Shown in pieces: positions 32,799-41,355 of a stretch of 64,000 bases of DNA. The stretch lies in the NCBI RefSeq assembly GCF_003201205.1, contig NZ_QICN01000012.1, forward strand, positions 62,001 through 126,000. Direction: 5' to 3'. Each line of letters opens with the position of its first letter. The stretch's first letter is position 1. The notes under the pieces are model-generated. The model was not told where the DNA came from. It was given only the letters and a program-made list of their open reading frames with translations, and ran no database searches. Source of the stretch: Sinimarinibacterium flocculans (GTDB taxonomy: Bacteria > Pseudomonadota > Gammaproteobacteria > Nevskiales > Nevskiaceae). A program made the translations under genes and the position numbers.

Positions 32799-33771
32799 CG
32801 CGCGCCAGCGCCTGTGGATGTACCGGACCATGGTCAAGAGCCGCTGCTACGAGGACGCGATCAAGCCCGCCTACCTCGAAGGCAAGCAGCCGCTGTTCAA
32901 CATGGCCAAGGGCCCGATTCCCGGCGAGATGCACCTGTCGAGCGGACAGGAACCCTGCGCGGTTGGCGTCTGCGCACATTTGCGCACCGACGATGCGGTC
33001 ACGGCGACGCACCGCCCGCATCACGTCGCCATCGCCAAGGGCGTGAAACTGGACGCGATGACCGCGGAGATCTTCGGCAAGCGCCACGGGCTGTCCGGCG
33101 GTCGCGGCGGCCACATGCACTTGTTCGATCCGGAGGTGAACTTCTGCTGCTCCGGCATCATCGCGCAGGGCATGGGCCCGGCGGTGGGCGCCGCGCTGGC
33201 GGCCAGGCTGCGCGGGCGCGACGGCGTGGCGGTGTCGTTCATCGGCGAGGGCGCCGCCAACCAGGGCGCGTTCCACGAATCGCTCAATCTCGCTGCACTG
33301 TGGCAGGTGCCGGCGGTCTTCGTCATCGAGGACAACGCCTGGGGCATCTCGGTGGCGAAGAACGCCTCGACCGCGGTGCAGCGCAATGCCGAACGCGCCG
33401 CCGCCTACGGCATGCCCGGCGTCTTTGTGCCGGGCAATGACGCGGACGCGATCTTCGCCGCCGCGGGCGAGGCCATTGCCCGCGCGCGCCGCGGCGGCGG
33501 ACCGACGCTGATCGAGATCGAGACCGACCGTCTCGAAGGCCACTTCATGGGCGATGGCGAGCAGTACCGCCCCAGCGGTGAACTCGAACGCCTGCGCGCG
33601 CGCGACCCGATTCCGGCCTACCGCGAGCGCCTGCTGGCCGCCGGCCACGACGCCGGCGCCCTGGATCGCGCCGAGGACGAGGCGCGCGCCGAGGTCGAAC
33701 GCGCGTTCGCGTTCGCGCGTAACGACGTCTACCCGGAGGCCGCGGATGCGCTGACCGCGGTGTTCGCATGA
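32788..33771 (+). CDS. thiamine pyrophosphate-dependent dehydrogenase E1 alpha subunit
   Basis: A 327-residue TPP enzyme subunit of the acetoin/2-oxoacid dehydrogenase type. TPP/Mg motif: GEGAANQGAFHESLNLAAL and the distal Asn in VFVIEDNAWG. Other landmarks are MHLSSGQEPCAVG and GLSGGRGGHMHLFD. The start at ATG 32788 (QPDARQRLWMYRTMVKSR) matches the family N-terminus. It overlaps both the cupin gene and, through an ATGA, the E1-beta gene. No dihydrolipoamide acyltransferase catalytic domain or E3 is in the operon. Confidence 0.92.
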   Translation: MQPDARQRLWMYRTMVKSRCYEDAIKPAYLEGKQPLFNMAKGPIPGEMHLSSGQEPCAVGVCAHLRTDDAVTATHRPHHVAIAKGVKLDAMTAEIFGKRHGLSGGRGGHMHLFDPEVNFCCSGIIAQGMGPAVGAALAARLRGRDGVAVSFIGEGAANQGAFHESLNLAALWQVPAVFVIEDNAWGISVAKNASTAVQRNAERAAAYGMPGVFVPGNDADAIFAAAGEAIARARRGGGPTLIEIETDRLEGHFMGDGEQYRPSGELERLRARDPIPAYRERLLAAGHDAGALDRAEDEARAEVERAFAFARNDVYPEAADALTAVFA

Positions 33772-34799
33772 GTGCCCCGCACGCTTCGCCGCGCAGGTTG
33801 ACGATCGCCAAGGCGATCAGCGAGGCGCTGTCGCAGGCGATGAGCGACGATCCCTCGGTGCTGGTCATGGGCGAGGACATCGCCCAGCTCGGCGGCGTGT
33901 TCGGTACGACGCAGGGCCTGCTCGCCGCGCACGGACCGGAGCGCGTGCGCGACACGCCGATTTCCGAGACCGGCTTCATCGGTGCCGCGGTGGGCCTCGC
34001 GGCATCGGGCATGCGGCCGGTCGTGGAGCTGATGTTCGTCGACTTCTTCGGCGTCTGCTTCGACGCGATTTACAACCTCGCCGCCAAGCAGTCGTACTTC
34101 TCCGGCGGCCGCGTGCGCTGCCCGATGGTGCTGATGACCTCGGTCGGCGGCGGCTACGGCGATGCCGGTCAGCACTCGCAATGCCTGTACGCGAGCTTCG
34201 CGCACATGCCGGGCCTCAAGGTGGTGATGCCGTCGAATGCGCACGACGCCAAGGGCCTGATGCTCGCGGCGATCGCCGACGACAACCCGGTGGTGTTCAT
34301 GTTCCACAAGGCGTTGCAGGGCATGGGCTGGCTCGGCACGGTGCCGGGCTCGATCGTGCATGTGCCGCAGGAACGCTACACGCTCGACATCGGCCGTGCC
34401 GCGGTCGTGCGCGAAGGCGGCGACCTCACGCTCGTGGGCTGGGGTGCGACACTGCATCACGCACTCGACGCCGCGGGGCAGCTCGCACAGGACGGCATCG
34501 AGGCCGAGGTCATCGACCTGCGCACGCTCGCGCCGCTCGACCGCGACACGGTCTGCGCCTCGGTGGCACGCACCGGCCGGCTGCTGGTGGTCGACGACGA
34601 CTACCGCAGCTGCGGCGTCGCCGCCGAACTGATCGCCAGCGTCTGCGAACGCGGCGTCGCGCTGCGCATGGCGCCGCAGCGCGTCACCCACCCGAACGTG
34701 CCGATCCCGTTCTCGCCGGCGCTGGAGCATCCGCTGCTGCCGGACGCAGCGAAGATCGTCGCGCAGGTGCGCGCATCGATGAAGGCGGAGGTCGTATGA
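33768..34799 (+). CDS. 2-oxoacid/acetoin dehydrogenase E1 beta subunit
   Basis: A 343-residue partner of the upstream alpha subunit. It has the N-terminal MTIAKAISEAL-like helix, the catalytic-loop region VLVMGEDIAQLGGVFG with its Glu, GGGYGDAGQHSQ, and the C-terminal transketolase domain (LTLVGWGATLHHALDAA...DLRTLAPLDRDTV). Complete by length. Start and stop are both joined by ATGA overlaps to the alpha subunit and the lipoyl protein, so stoichiometric synthesis is expected. Substrate unknown. Confidence 0.92.
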   Translation: MSAPHASPRRLTIAKAISEALSQAMSDDPSVLVMGEDIAQLGGVFGTTQGLLAAHGPERVRDTPISETGFIGAAVGLAASGMRPVVELMFVDFFGVCFDAIYNLAAKQSYFSGGRVRCPMVLMTSVGGGYGDAGQHSQCLYASFAHMPGLKVVMPSNAHDAKGLMLAAIADDNPVVFMFHKALQGMGWLGTVPGSIVHVPQERYTLDIGRAAVVREGGDLTLVGWGATLHHALDAAGQLAQDGIEAEVIDLRTLAPLDRDTVCASVARTGRLLVVDDDYRSCGVAAELIASVCERGVALRMAPQRVTHPNVPIPFSPALEHPLLPDAAKIVAQVRASMKAEVV

Positions 34800-35032
34800 G
34801 CGAGGTGCGGATTCCGATGGAGGCCTTCGGCGACGACGGCGATGCGGTGATCTCCACCTGGCTGGTGCACGACGGCGAGACCGTGCAGCAGGGCGTGGTC
34901 ATCGCCGAGCTGATGGAGTCCAAGGCGATCGTCGAACTGATCGCGCCGGCGAGTGGCGTGCTGCGCATCGAAGTGGCGGCAGAGCAACCGGTCACGCGCG
35001 GCATGCGCGTCGCGAGGATCGAGCCGTCATGA
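34796..35032 (+). CDS. free-standing lipoyl-domain protein
   Basis: A 78-residue protein consisting only of a biotinyl/lipoyl domain: IPMEAFGDDGDAVISTWLVHDGETVQQG, then the modification hairpin AELMESKAIVEL with the acceptor Lys in E-S-K-A instead of the usual D-K-A, and the second half GVLRIEVAAEQPVTRGMRVARIE. There is no peripheral-subunit-binding or acyltransferase domain. It is coupled by ATGA overlaps to the E1-beta gene and to the LuxR-type gene. It may serve as a mobile acyl carrier for the E1 pair. Confidence 0.88.
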   Translation: MSEVRIPMEAFGDDGDAVISTWLVHDGETVQQGVVIAELMESKAIVELIAPASGVLRIEVAAEQPVTRGMRVARIEPS

Positions 35033-35307
35033 TCGACCGCGGCACACAGGGAGCGGACTGGCCGGAGACCGCTGCAGACAACTGGGCGGGGCGCGAACCG
35101 CTGACCGACCGCGAACTCGAGGTGCTGCGCTACGTCGCCGGCGGCTGGTCGAATCGCGAGATCGCCCGCGCGCTGGCGCTCACCGATCACACCATCAAGT
35201 GGCACCTGAAGAACATCTACGGCAAGCTCGGCGTCAACGGCCGCGTCTGCGCCGTGCTCGCGGTACGCGAGCAGGCGCAGCGCACGGCAACGGCTACAGG
35301 GTCTTGA
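35029..35307 (+). CDS. LuxR-type helix-turn-helix stub protein
   Basis: A 92-residue protein containing just a GerE/LuxR DNA-binding domain: PLTDRELEVLRYVAGGWSNREIARALALTDHTIKWHLKNIYGKLGVNGRVCAVL. The first ~25 residues are not a receiver or ligand domain. It starts inside the lipoyl gene stop (ATGA overlap), so it is part of the same operon. Its 3' end overlaps the convergent cytochrome gene by 14 bases. Probably a transcription regulator acting without its own sensor; target unknown. Confidence 0.85.
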   Translation: MIDRGTQGADWPETAADNWAGREPLTDRELEVLRYVAGGWSNREIARALALTDHTIKWHLKNIYGKLGVNGRVCAVLAVREQAQRTATATGS

Positions 35308-37756
35308 GGTACTCGATGATCGCGCGCCGTTCGGCATCGGTGAGCGCATCGGAGAACGTGTGCCCGCCGTTGCCGTTGCCGAGGATGCGCGTGTCGTAGA
35401 CCAGGCGCTTGTCGACGGCGCCCGGCAGCGGGTCCGGAATGTTGACGATGCCGGTCCAGCTCACCAGTCCGTTGAGGAAGTTCTGCGTCATCTGCACCAG
35501 CGACGGCCCCTCGTCGTCGACCGGATTGCAGTTGGCCACCGCACTGCCCGGAATATCGGTGCAGGCCAGCGCCGTGTGCTTCCAGCCGATGGCTTCGGTA
35601 TCGAAGGCCTGGGCAAACCGCTGGTCGAAGCCCCTGATGCCCTGATCCTCCTGCAACTGGCGCTGCCAGATCGCCGGGCGTTGCGACGAATCGAGCACCT
35701 GCTCCAGTGTCGGCACCGAGCCGTTGTGGAAGTACGGCGCCGTGGCCCACACGCCGTACAGCGGCGGCGCCTGGTAGCCGATCACGCCCTTCTCCCAGCC
35801 GCAGACGCCCATCGGCCGCAGTTCGAGCGGATACATGTCGTCGAGCAGTTCGGTCAGCGGATCCTTGTCGCCGGGCGCGACATAGCCTTCGGCGCCGTCG
35901 TTGTAGCCCCAGAAGGTCGTGTCCCAGCGCTCGCGCAGCGTCGGCGTGAGCATGTCGGAACGCGCCGCATCGGTGCCAATGACGTCCAGCGGCGAGATGT
36001 GCCCGGCCACGCCTTCGAGTTCCGGCGTCTGCAGGTAGGCCGGGTCCTCGACGTAGCGCGGCGAGTAGGCGCCGTGGCAGCTCGCGCAGGAGCCGTTGCC
36101 GCCCAGCGGCGCCGGAGCGCCGGCATTGGCCTCCTCGGCCCACAGGTCTTTGGTGTGGAACAGCACCGCGCCCTGTTCGGCCAGCGCAGTGTCGATCTCG
36201 CCCGGCCACTGGGGCGAGCGCAGCGACAGGAAGAAGGCTTCGAGATCCTGGTCGTACTGCTCGATGCGATTGCGATAGAGATCGCCGCTGGCCGACACCA
36301 GCTCCTCGAACTCACCGGGACCGGCGGCCATGATAATGCGCGTGGAGTCGTTGGAGACGCCGGCGTCGAAGAACTTGCGCGGCCGCGAACCCATGTTCCA
36401 CCACGGCGGCGTGTCCTGCGTGTGCGCGAGGGGATGGGCGACATCGACGACACCGGTGACGCCGACGATGGTCTTCAGCGGATTCGGATTCAGGCCGAGC
36501 GAATCGAGGTCGAGCACGGTGACGAGAAACTCGAACGCGCCGACGGCGTTGTTCTGCCCTCGCTGCTTGATGCCGATGTTGAACAGCGAATCCACCGACA
36601 GCGGCGGCAGCAGCGTCGAGAAGTAGGTGCCGGCGAACGGCGACGCATCCTGGCCGGAGATGACCACGTCGTAGTTGTTGTTGCCGAGCCCGAGATTGTC
36701 GAGGCCGATCAGGTTCTCGCCCTGCGCCGGCTCGCCGATCTGCCCGCCATGGCACTGGAAGCAGGCCGAGGTGCCGATCTCGCCGGTCCACTGGCCGTTG
36801 TCGTCCTTGAGCTGGCGCAGCCCCAGCGGCAGCTGCCCGGAACCGCCGTCCGTCGCCATCGGGTCTTCGCCGGGTAGCGGGTAGGGGTTGTCGAACGGCG
36901 CATGGTTGAGGCCGTAGCGCAGCGTGTAGAGCTGGTCGAAGTTGTCCGGGCGCCCGGGCAGGCCCCACTTCTGCCAGGTGTTGTTGTAGTCCTCGGCGCT
37001 CGTCGCGCCGACCGGCAGCTCGTCGATGAGGAACGCGAGGCCGCGATCGCGCCGCGCGCGGTATTCGCCGCAGGTCTGCGCCTGCCGCTCGGCCTCGGGC
37101 ATGTGCGCGTGGCAGTCCTGCCAGTAGGCGTTGTAGAACACCGCGAGGTCGGTCGCGATGGTGCCCGGCTGCACCAGGGTGCGCGGGTCGCGCGGCAGCA
37201 GCGCGCTGTCGTCCTTGCCTTCGCAGTAGCGGGCCCAGACGTGCTGCGCGCGCTTGCTGCCGAGCAGCGGGGCATCCTCGGTGACCGGGCCGCCGCCGGC
37301 ACCGTCGAGACAGCCGGCCGGGTCCTCGAAACAGTCGAGCATCACGGCCATGTCCTTGTAGGCCGCGCTGCCGGCCGGCCACGGATAGCCGCCGGAATGG
37401 GACTTCTCGTCCTGCTGCGAGGGCATCAGCAGGATGCGGGATACCGGGTTGTTGCCGCCGAGCGCTTCCCACGACGCGCGCAGCAGGGCGTAGTCGTTGC
37501 CGGGCTCGGGACCGAGCATCAGCAGTCGCCCGTCATCGACGTCGGCGACGCCGCCGGGGACGTGGCAGGTGCGGCAGAACGCGAGCCGCGGCTCGATGCG
37601 CTTGGCGTAGAAGTCCTGCGGGCCGGAGTAGCTGCCGCCTCCGGGCGCCGGGCCTTCGCCGCCGCCACCGGCCTGGCCATCGTATTCCCCGGCGCAGCCG
37701 GCCACGGCGATGGCCAGCGCGGCGACAGCCGGGCGCAGACAGCGGCTCAGTTTCAT
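35294..37756 (-). CDS. triheme c-type cytochrome lipoprotein, RoxA-like layout (copy 1)
   Basis: An 820-residue exported lipoprotein (AVAG-Cys, Cys21) with three heme c sites: CRTCH (61-65), CFQCH (332-336) and CASCH (557-561). Other features are PPWWNMG, NGSCASCHGAYSPRYV and GYQAPPLYGVWATAPYFHNGS, a layout reminiscent of RoxA/di-heme peroxidase-related oxygenases. Those usually have two hemes and ~680 residues, so this is a larger relative. ATG 37756 is used; GTG 37762 is an alternative with better ribosome-site spacing. A paralogue lies at 43994-46396. Substrate unknown. Confidence 0.85.
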   Translation of the reverse strand: MKLSRCLRPAVAALAIAVAGCAGEYDGQAGGGGEGPAPGGGSYSGPQDFYAKRIEPRLAFCRTCHVPGGVADVDDGRLLMLGPEPGNDYALLRASWEALGGNNPVSRILLMPSQQDEKSHSGGYPWPAGSAAYKDMAVMLDCFEDPAGCLDGAGGGPVTEDAPLLGSKRAQHVWARYCEGKDDSALLPRDPRTLVQPGTIATDLAVFYNAYWQDCHAHMPEAERQAQTCGEYRARRDRGLAFLIDELPVGATSAEDYNNTWQKWGLPGRPDNFDQLYTLRYGLNHAPFDNPYPLPGEDPMATDGGSGQLPLGLRQLKDDNGQWTGEIGTSACFQCHGGQIGEPAQGENLIGLDNLGLGNNNYDVVISGQDASPFAGTYFSTLLPPLSVDSLFNIGIKQRGQNNAVGAFEFLVTVLDLDSLGLNPNPLKTIVGVTGVVDVAHPLAHTQDTPPWWNMGSRPRKFFDAGVSNDSTRIIMAAGPGEFEELVSASGDLYRNRIEQYDQDLEAFFLSLRSPQWPGEIDTALAEQGAVLFHTKDLWAEEANAGAPAPLGGNGSCASCHGAYSPRYVEDPAYLQTPELEGVAGHISPLDVIGTDAARSDMLTPTLRERWDTTFWGYNDGAEGYVAPGDKDPLTELLDDMYPLELRPMGVCGWEKGVIGYQAPPLYGVWATAPYFHNGSVPTLEQVLDSSQRPAIWQRQLQEDQGIRGFDQRFAQAFDTEAIGWKHTALACTDIPGSAVANCNPVDDEGPSLVQMTQNFLNGLVSWTGIVNIPDPLPGAVDKRLVYDTRILGNGNGGHTFSDALTDAERRAIIEYLKTL

Positions 37757-38072
37757 GTTCACGTTGTCGGACTCTCCTCCGCACTCGGCGCCCGCACCGA
37801 GGGGCACAGGCCTGCGGCGTATGCGCCGCTCTCATCGTGGCCCTACGTTACCTGCGCCGACCCCTCCGTTCCACTCGGATTGCCGGACGCCGGCGCGCAG
37901 CCGCAAGCGGATGAATTGCCAAGAACAATCCGCCCGCGGCCGTGCGGATCGCGCCGGCCTACTCGTGAAAGCGATGGTGACCTTTCCCGGCGACGCGGCG
38001 GGTGGATATAGTCGCCCCTGTCCGGCATGCCCGTGCCGGTAGTCCAATCGCGAGCAGGAGGAGAATCTGCCG
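37757..38072. promoter_or_regulatory. divergent control region, cytochrome copy 1 and acyl-CoA ligase
   Basis: This 316-base gap holds no credible gene. A -10-like TATAGT lies at 38007-38012 in front of the ligase, and AGGAGGAGA precedes its start. On the minus side, GGAGGAGAG sits before the cytochrome. I see no clear -35, operator palindrome or RNA. Confidence 0.4.
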
Positions 38073-39752
38073 ATGACCGCCGCACAAGCGCCGCGTACGC
38101 CGCTGGCGTGCCTCTATCACTGGGAGCGCACACGCCCCGACACCGTCCACCTCACGCAGCCCGTCGGCGGCGGCAAGGCCGTCGAGTACACCTGGAAGCA
38201 GATTCTGGATCAGGTGCGGCGGATGGCCACGCACCTGCAGTCGCTGAACCTGCCGCCGAAGAGCAACGTCGCCATCCTCGGCAAGAACAGCGCGCACTGG
38301 ATGATGACCGACTGGGCGATCTGGATGGCGGGCCACGTGTCGGTGCCGCTGTACCCCACGCTGGCGGCCGACACCGTGCGTTACATCCTCACGCACAGCG
38401 AGGCGAAGGTCCTGTTCGTCGGCAAGCTCGACGGCTGGGAGACGATGAAGCCGGGCGTGCCCGACGGCCTGCCGGTGATCACGCTGCCGCTGGCGCCGCA
38501 GACCGAAGGCGAGAAGTGGGACGACATCGTCGCGCGCACGGCGCCGCTGCAGGGCACGCCCGACCGCGACCTCGACGAGCTGGCCACGGTGGTCTACACC
38601 TCCGGCAGCACCGGGCAGCCCAAGGGCGTGATGCAGAGCTTCCGCTCGTTCTACGTCTGCGGTACGAAGATGGTCGACATCATGCCTTCGAGCCCGGACG
38701 ACCGCATGATCTCCTACCTGCCGCTCGCCCACGTCGCCGAGCGCGTGGTCGTGCAGACGCAGTCCACCTATCACGGTTTCCACGTCTTCTTCGCCGAGTC
38801 GCTCGATACCTTCGTCGCCGACGTGCAGCGAGCACGCCCGACGATCTTCTTCTCGGTGCCGCGGCTATGGACCAAGTTCCAGCTCGGCGTCGAGGCCAAG
38901 CTGCCGAAGAAGAAGCAGAACGTCCTGTTCCGCATCCCGATCCTCGGCCGCAAGATCAAGCACAAGATCCTGCAGGGCCTGGGGCTGGACCACGTGCGCA
39001 TCGCGCTGACCGGCGCCGCGCCGCTGCCGCCGCCGACGATCGCGTGGTACCGCAGCCTCGGCCTCGAACTGCTCGAGGCCTACGGCATGACCGAGAACAT
39101 GGCGTACTCGCATTTCACCCGGCCGAGTTCGGCGCGCATCGGCTACGTCGGGCAGGCGAACGTCGGCGTGGAGTGCCGCATCGACCCGGAGACGCGCGAA
39201 GTGCTGGTGAAGAGCCCCGGCCAGATGATGGGCTACTACAAGGAGCCGGAGAAGACCGCCGAGTGCTACACGCCGGACGGTTTCTTCAAGACCGGCGACA
39301 TGGGCGAGATCGACGAGCAGGGCCGGCTGCGCATCACCGGTCGCGTCAAGGAGCTGTTCAAGACGTCCAAGGGCAAGTACGTGGCGCCGGTGCCGATCGA
39401 GAACAAGCTCGGCGCGCATCCGAAGGTCGAGGCGGTCTGCGTCGGCGGCGCCAACCAGCAGGCCACGTTCGCACTGATGCTGCTGTCGGAAGACACGCGC
39501 AAGCTGATCGTGGCCGATGCCGAACAGAAGTCGGCACTCGAGGGCGAACTCAAATCGCTGCTCGACGAAGTCAATGCCGGCATCGACCCGCACGAGCAGC
39601 TCGCCTTCGCCGTGGTCATGAAGGAGCCGTGGACCATCGACAACGGCGCGCTCACGCCGACGATGAAGATCCGCCGCAACATCATCGAGGAACGCACCGC
39701 GCCCAAGATCGACGGCTGGTTCGCCGCACGCAAGGCGGTGATCTGGGAGTGA
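38073..39752 (+). CDS. AMP-binding acyl-CoA synthetase
   Basis: A 559-residue ANL-superfamily ligase that activates carboxylic acids as CoA thioesters. The P-loop YTSGSTGQPKGV, the A5 motif EAYGMTEN, the A7 Asp in FFKTGDMGEID, the A8 region RITGRVKELFKTSKGKYVAP and the C-terminal MKIRRN segment are present. The pattern is that of long-chain/FadD-like synthetases. It begins after a strong AGGAGGAGA site and stands alone between cytochrome copy 1 and a toxin-antitoxin pair. Chain-length preference cannot be read from sequence. Confidence 0.92.
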   Translation: MTAAQAPRTPLACLYHWERTRPDTVHLTQPVGGGKAVEYTWKQILDQVRRMATHLQSLNLPPKSNVAILGKNSAHWMMTDWAIWMAGHVSVPLYPTLAADTVRYILTHSEAKVLFVGKLDGWETMKPGVPDGLPVITLPLAPQTEGEKWDDIVARTAPLQGTPDRDLDELATVVYTSGSTGQPKGVMQSFRSFYVCGTKMVDIMPSSPDDRMISYLPLAHVAERVVVQTQSTYHGFHVFFAESLDTFVADVQRARPTIFFSVPRLWTKFQLGVEAKLPKKKQNVLFRIPILGRKIKHKILQGLGLDHVRIALTGAAPLPPPTIAWYRSLGLELLEAYGMTENMAYSHFTRPSSARIGYVGQANVGVECRIDPETREVLVKSPGQMMGYYKEPEKTAECYTPDGFFKTGDMGEIDEQGRLRITGRVKELFKTSKGKYVAPVPIENKLGAHPKVEAVCVGGANQQATFALMLLSEDTRKLIVADAEQKSALEGELKSLLDEVNAGIDPHEQLAFAVVMKEPWTIDNGALTPTMKIRRNIIEERTAPKIDGWFAARKAVIWE

Positions 39753-39762
39753 GCCCGTCGAG

Positions 39763-39810
39763 ATGTGAACTGTAGTTGACGGCCTTCGGATTGTCAGTTA
39801 CAGTTCACAT
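39763..39810 (+). promoter_or_regulatory. inverted-repeat operator and promoter of the HigBA-like pair
   Basis: Arms ATGTGAACTGTAGTTGAC (39763-39780) and GTCAGTTACAGTTCACAT (39793-39810) are complementary over 18 bases with two mismatches; the outer 12 bases are perfect. TTGACG (39776-39781) and TACAGT (39799-39804), 17 apart, form a promoter inside the repeat. The right arm abuts the toxin ATG at 39811. Confidence 0.8.
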
Positions 39811-40107
39811 ATGGTCGAGCTCATCAGGAGCGCCACCTTCGACGCTTGGCTTACCGGACTGCGTGACGCGCAAACCCGTGCTCGCACCCTGACGCGGCTG
39901 GATCGTCTGGCGACCGGCAATCCCGGTGACGTCAAGCCAATCGGCGAAGGCCTCTCCGAGATGCGCATCGATTTCGGCTCCGGATACCGGGTGTACTTCA
40001 TGCGACGCGGCTCGCTCGTGATCGTCCTGCTCTGCGGCGGCGACAAGGCCTCCCAGCCACGAGACATCAAGCTGGCCAGGCGCATTGCTGCCGACTGGAA
40101 GGACTGA
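39811..40107 (+). CDS. RelE/HigB-type killer protein
   Basis: A 98-residue toxin of the phage-derived Gp49/HigB-like addiction killer group: TFDAWLTGLRDAQTRARTLTRLDRLATGNPGDVKPIGEGLSEMRIDFGSGYRVYF. The R-I-D-F-G-x-G-Y-R-V-Y-F strand and a late CGGDK loop are typical. The toxin precedes its antitoxin, the order usual for this group. The promoter upstream predicts a leaderless mRNA starting at this ATG. Base composition is a little less GC-rich than the flanks. Confidence 0.9.
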   Translation: MVELIRSATFDAWLTGLRDAQTRARTLTRLDRLATGNPGDVKPIGEGLSEMRIDFGSGYRVYFMRRGSLVIVLLCGGDKASQPRDIKLARRIAADWKD

Positions 40108-40110
40108 GGC

Positions 40111-40404
40111 ATGGTCAAGGAAACATTCAGCCGCTACGACAGCGCCGACTATCTGAAGACCGAGGAAGACATCGTCGCTTACCTCGACGCGGTGATGGAG
40201 GAGGGCGGCGACGACCCGGCTTACATCGCCCATGCGCTCGGCGTGATCGCGCGCGCGCGCAACATGAGCCAACTGGCGCGCGATACAGGCCTGACCCGAG
40301 AAGGCCTGTACAAGGCGCTGTCGGGCGAAGGCAATCCGAGTTTCGCGACCGTGCTCAAGGTCGCTCGCGCGCTAGGCCTGAAGCTGAAGCTGGCTCCAGC
40401 CTGA
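40111..40404 (+). CDS. helix-turn-helix addiction antidote protein
   Basis: A 97-residue antitoxin: acidic N-terminal half (YLKTEEDIVAYLDAVMEEGGDDPAYIAHALGVIARA) and a Cro/CI-like helix-turn-helix (MSQLARDTGLTREGLYKALSGEGNPSFATVLKVARALGLKL). It starts three bases after the toxin stop. It is the probable protein that binds the 18-base inverted repeat at 39763-39810. Confidence 0.9.
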   Translation: MVKETFSRYDSADYLKTEEDIVAYLDAVMEEGGDDPAYIAHALGVIARARNMSQLARDTGLTREGLYKALSGEGNPSFATVLKVARALGLKLKLAPA

Positions 40405-40494
40405 GCGACGGACATGCCGCGTCTAGGAGTCTGGGCGGTAGGAAGCTGGCAGGCGAGTCAAAGCGGTTTCGAGGCGGGTTTCGCGTTGGTTTGA

Positions 40495-40518
40495 GGCCAA
40501 TAGCGGGTTCTATTGGCC
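40495..40518. terminator. hairpin between the antitoxin and the convergent decarboxylase-like gene
   Basis: GGCCAATAG-CGGGTT-CTATTGGCC is a perfect 9-base stem (40495-40503 / 40510-40518) in the gap between convergent genes. There is no T-run, so it is probably a bidirectional 3' structure. Confidence 0.5.
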
Positions 40519-40583
40519 GAGAAGCAACGCGCAAGATGCCCGAAACGGCGAAGCCGCAGCCGCCTGCGTTTCTACCGCCCAGA

Positions 40584-41276
40584 CTACTCGATGGACAGCG
40601 GCAGCACCGTCGACACCGGAAACGTCATCGCAAAACGCGGCACCGCGACCGACAGCGGCGACGAGGCGCCGGCGAGATCCGGGAACAGTGCGGGATTCGA
40701 ACGCGCCTCGAGCAGACGCGCCGGCCTGATCCAGCCGTTTGCCGACGGCGTGTAGATGAAGCTGCTGCCGTCGCGGTGCTGGCCGAGCGTTCGCCAGGCA
40801 CGCGGCACCAGCGCAGTCGAAAACGGCAGCGGCAGCGGCCAGCTGCGGTAGCGCAGCCCGGCGATCAGCTCGCCGTCCTGGCGCACGGTGACTTCGTCGA
40901 TGCCGTCGTCGCCGTAGCGCACGTCGAACCGGGCGAGATCCTTGGGAATGCCCCAGTTGCGCTGGCCGTTGACGACGCTGTCCATCGACGACACGAAGAT
41001 GCGGCTGATCGACAGGTGACGTCGGCCGTCCTCGAAGGGGAAGCTGCCGGGAATGAACAGCAGCTCGTGGTACGGCCCGACATCCGAGTGCGCGTAGTCG
41101 ACGAACATCATCCACGCCGTACGCGAACCCGAGCGCCGGCCGGCGAGGCTGGGCGGCACGAAGGCGTCCTGCGCCGTGCTGTTCCCGGGAAAGCGCAGCA
41201 GGCTGATGTAGCCGCGACCCCGCAGCCGCCAGGGCGCTGGCGCATCGGTGATCTGGGCGGGCGGGCGGGCGTGCAT
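40584..41276 (-). CDS. acetoacetate decarboxylase-like protein
   Basis: A 230-residue ADC-fold protein: WRLRGRGYISLLRFP, YHELLFIPGSFPF, ISRIFVSSMDSVVNGQRNWGIPKDLARFDV and an aromatic/Pro-rich second half. In true acetoacetate decarboxylases the active site reads P-K-K; here it is P-K-D, so one Lys remains and its neighbour is Asp. A decarboxylase or a related aldol/hydratase activity are both possible. It lies 79 bases downstream of the flavin monooxygenase on the same strand. Confidence 0.78.
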   Translation of the reverse strand: MHARPPAQITDAPAPWRLRGRGYISLLRFPGNSTAQDAFVPPSLAGRRSGSRTAWMMFVDYAHSDVGPYHELLFIPGSFPFEDGRRHLSISRIFVSSMDSVVNGQRNWGIPKDLARFDVRYGDDGIDEVTVRQDGELIAGLRYRSWPLPLPFSTALVPRAWRTLGQHRDGSSFIYTPSANGWIRPARLLEARSNPALFPDLAGASSPLSVAVPRFAMTFPVSTVLPLSIE

Positions 41277-41355
41277 CGGCGTGCGCTCGTTCGTCAGGTG
41301 GATGCGCAGTGTGTCGCGATCACTGCGAGAAATGGGGTTTACCGCTCCGGGCGGA

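Noticed and set aside
35294-37756. Naming the triheme cytochromes as rubber oxygenase RoxA
   Set aside because: Only layout and a few blocks are similar; they have three heme sites and are longer. Function would need structural or biochemical evidence.
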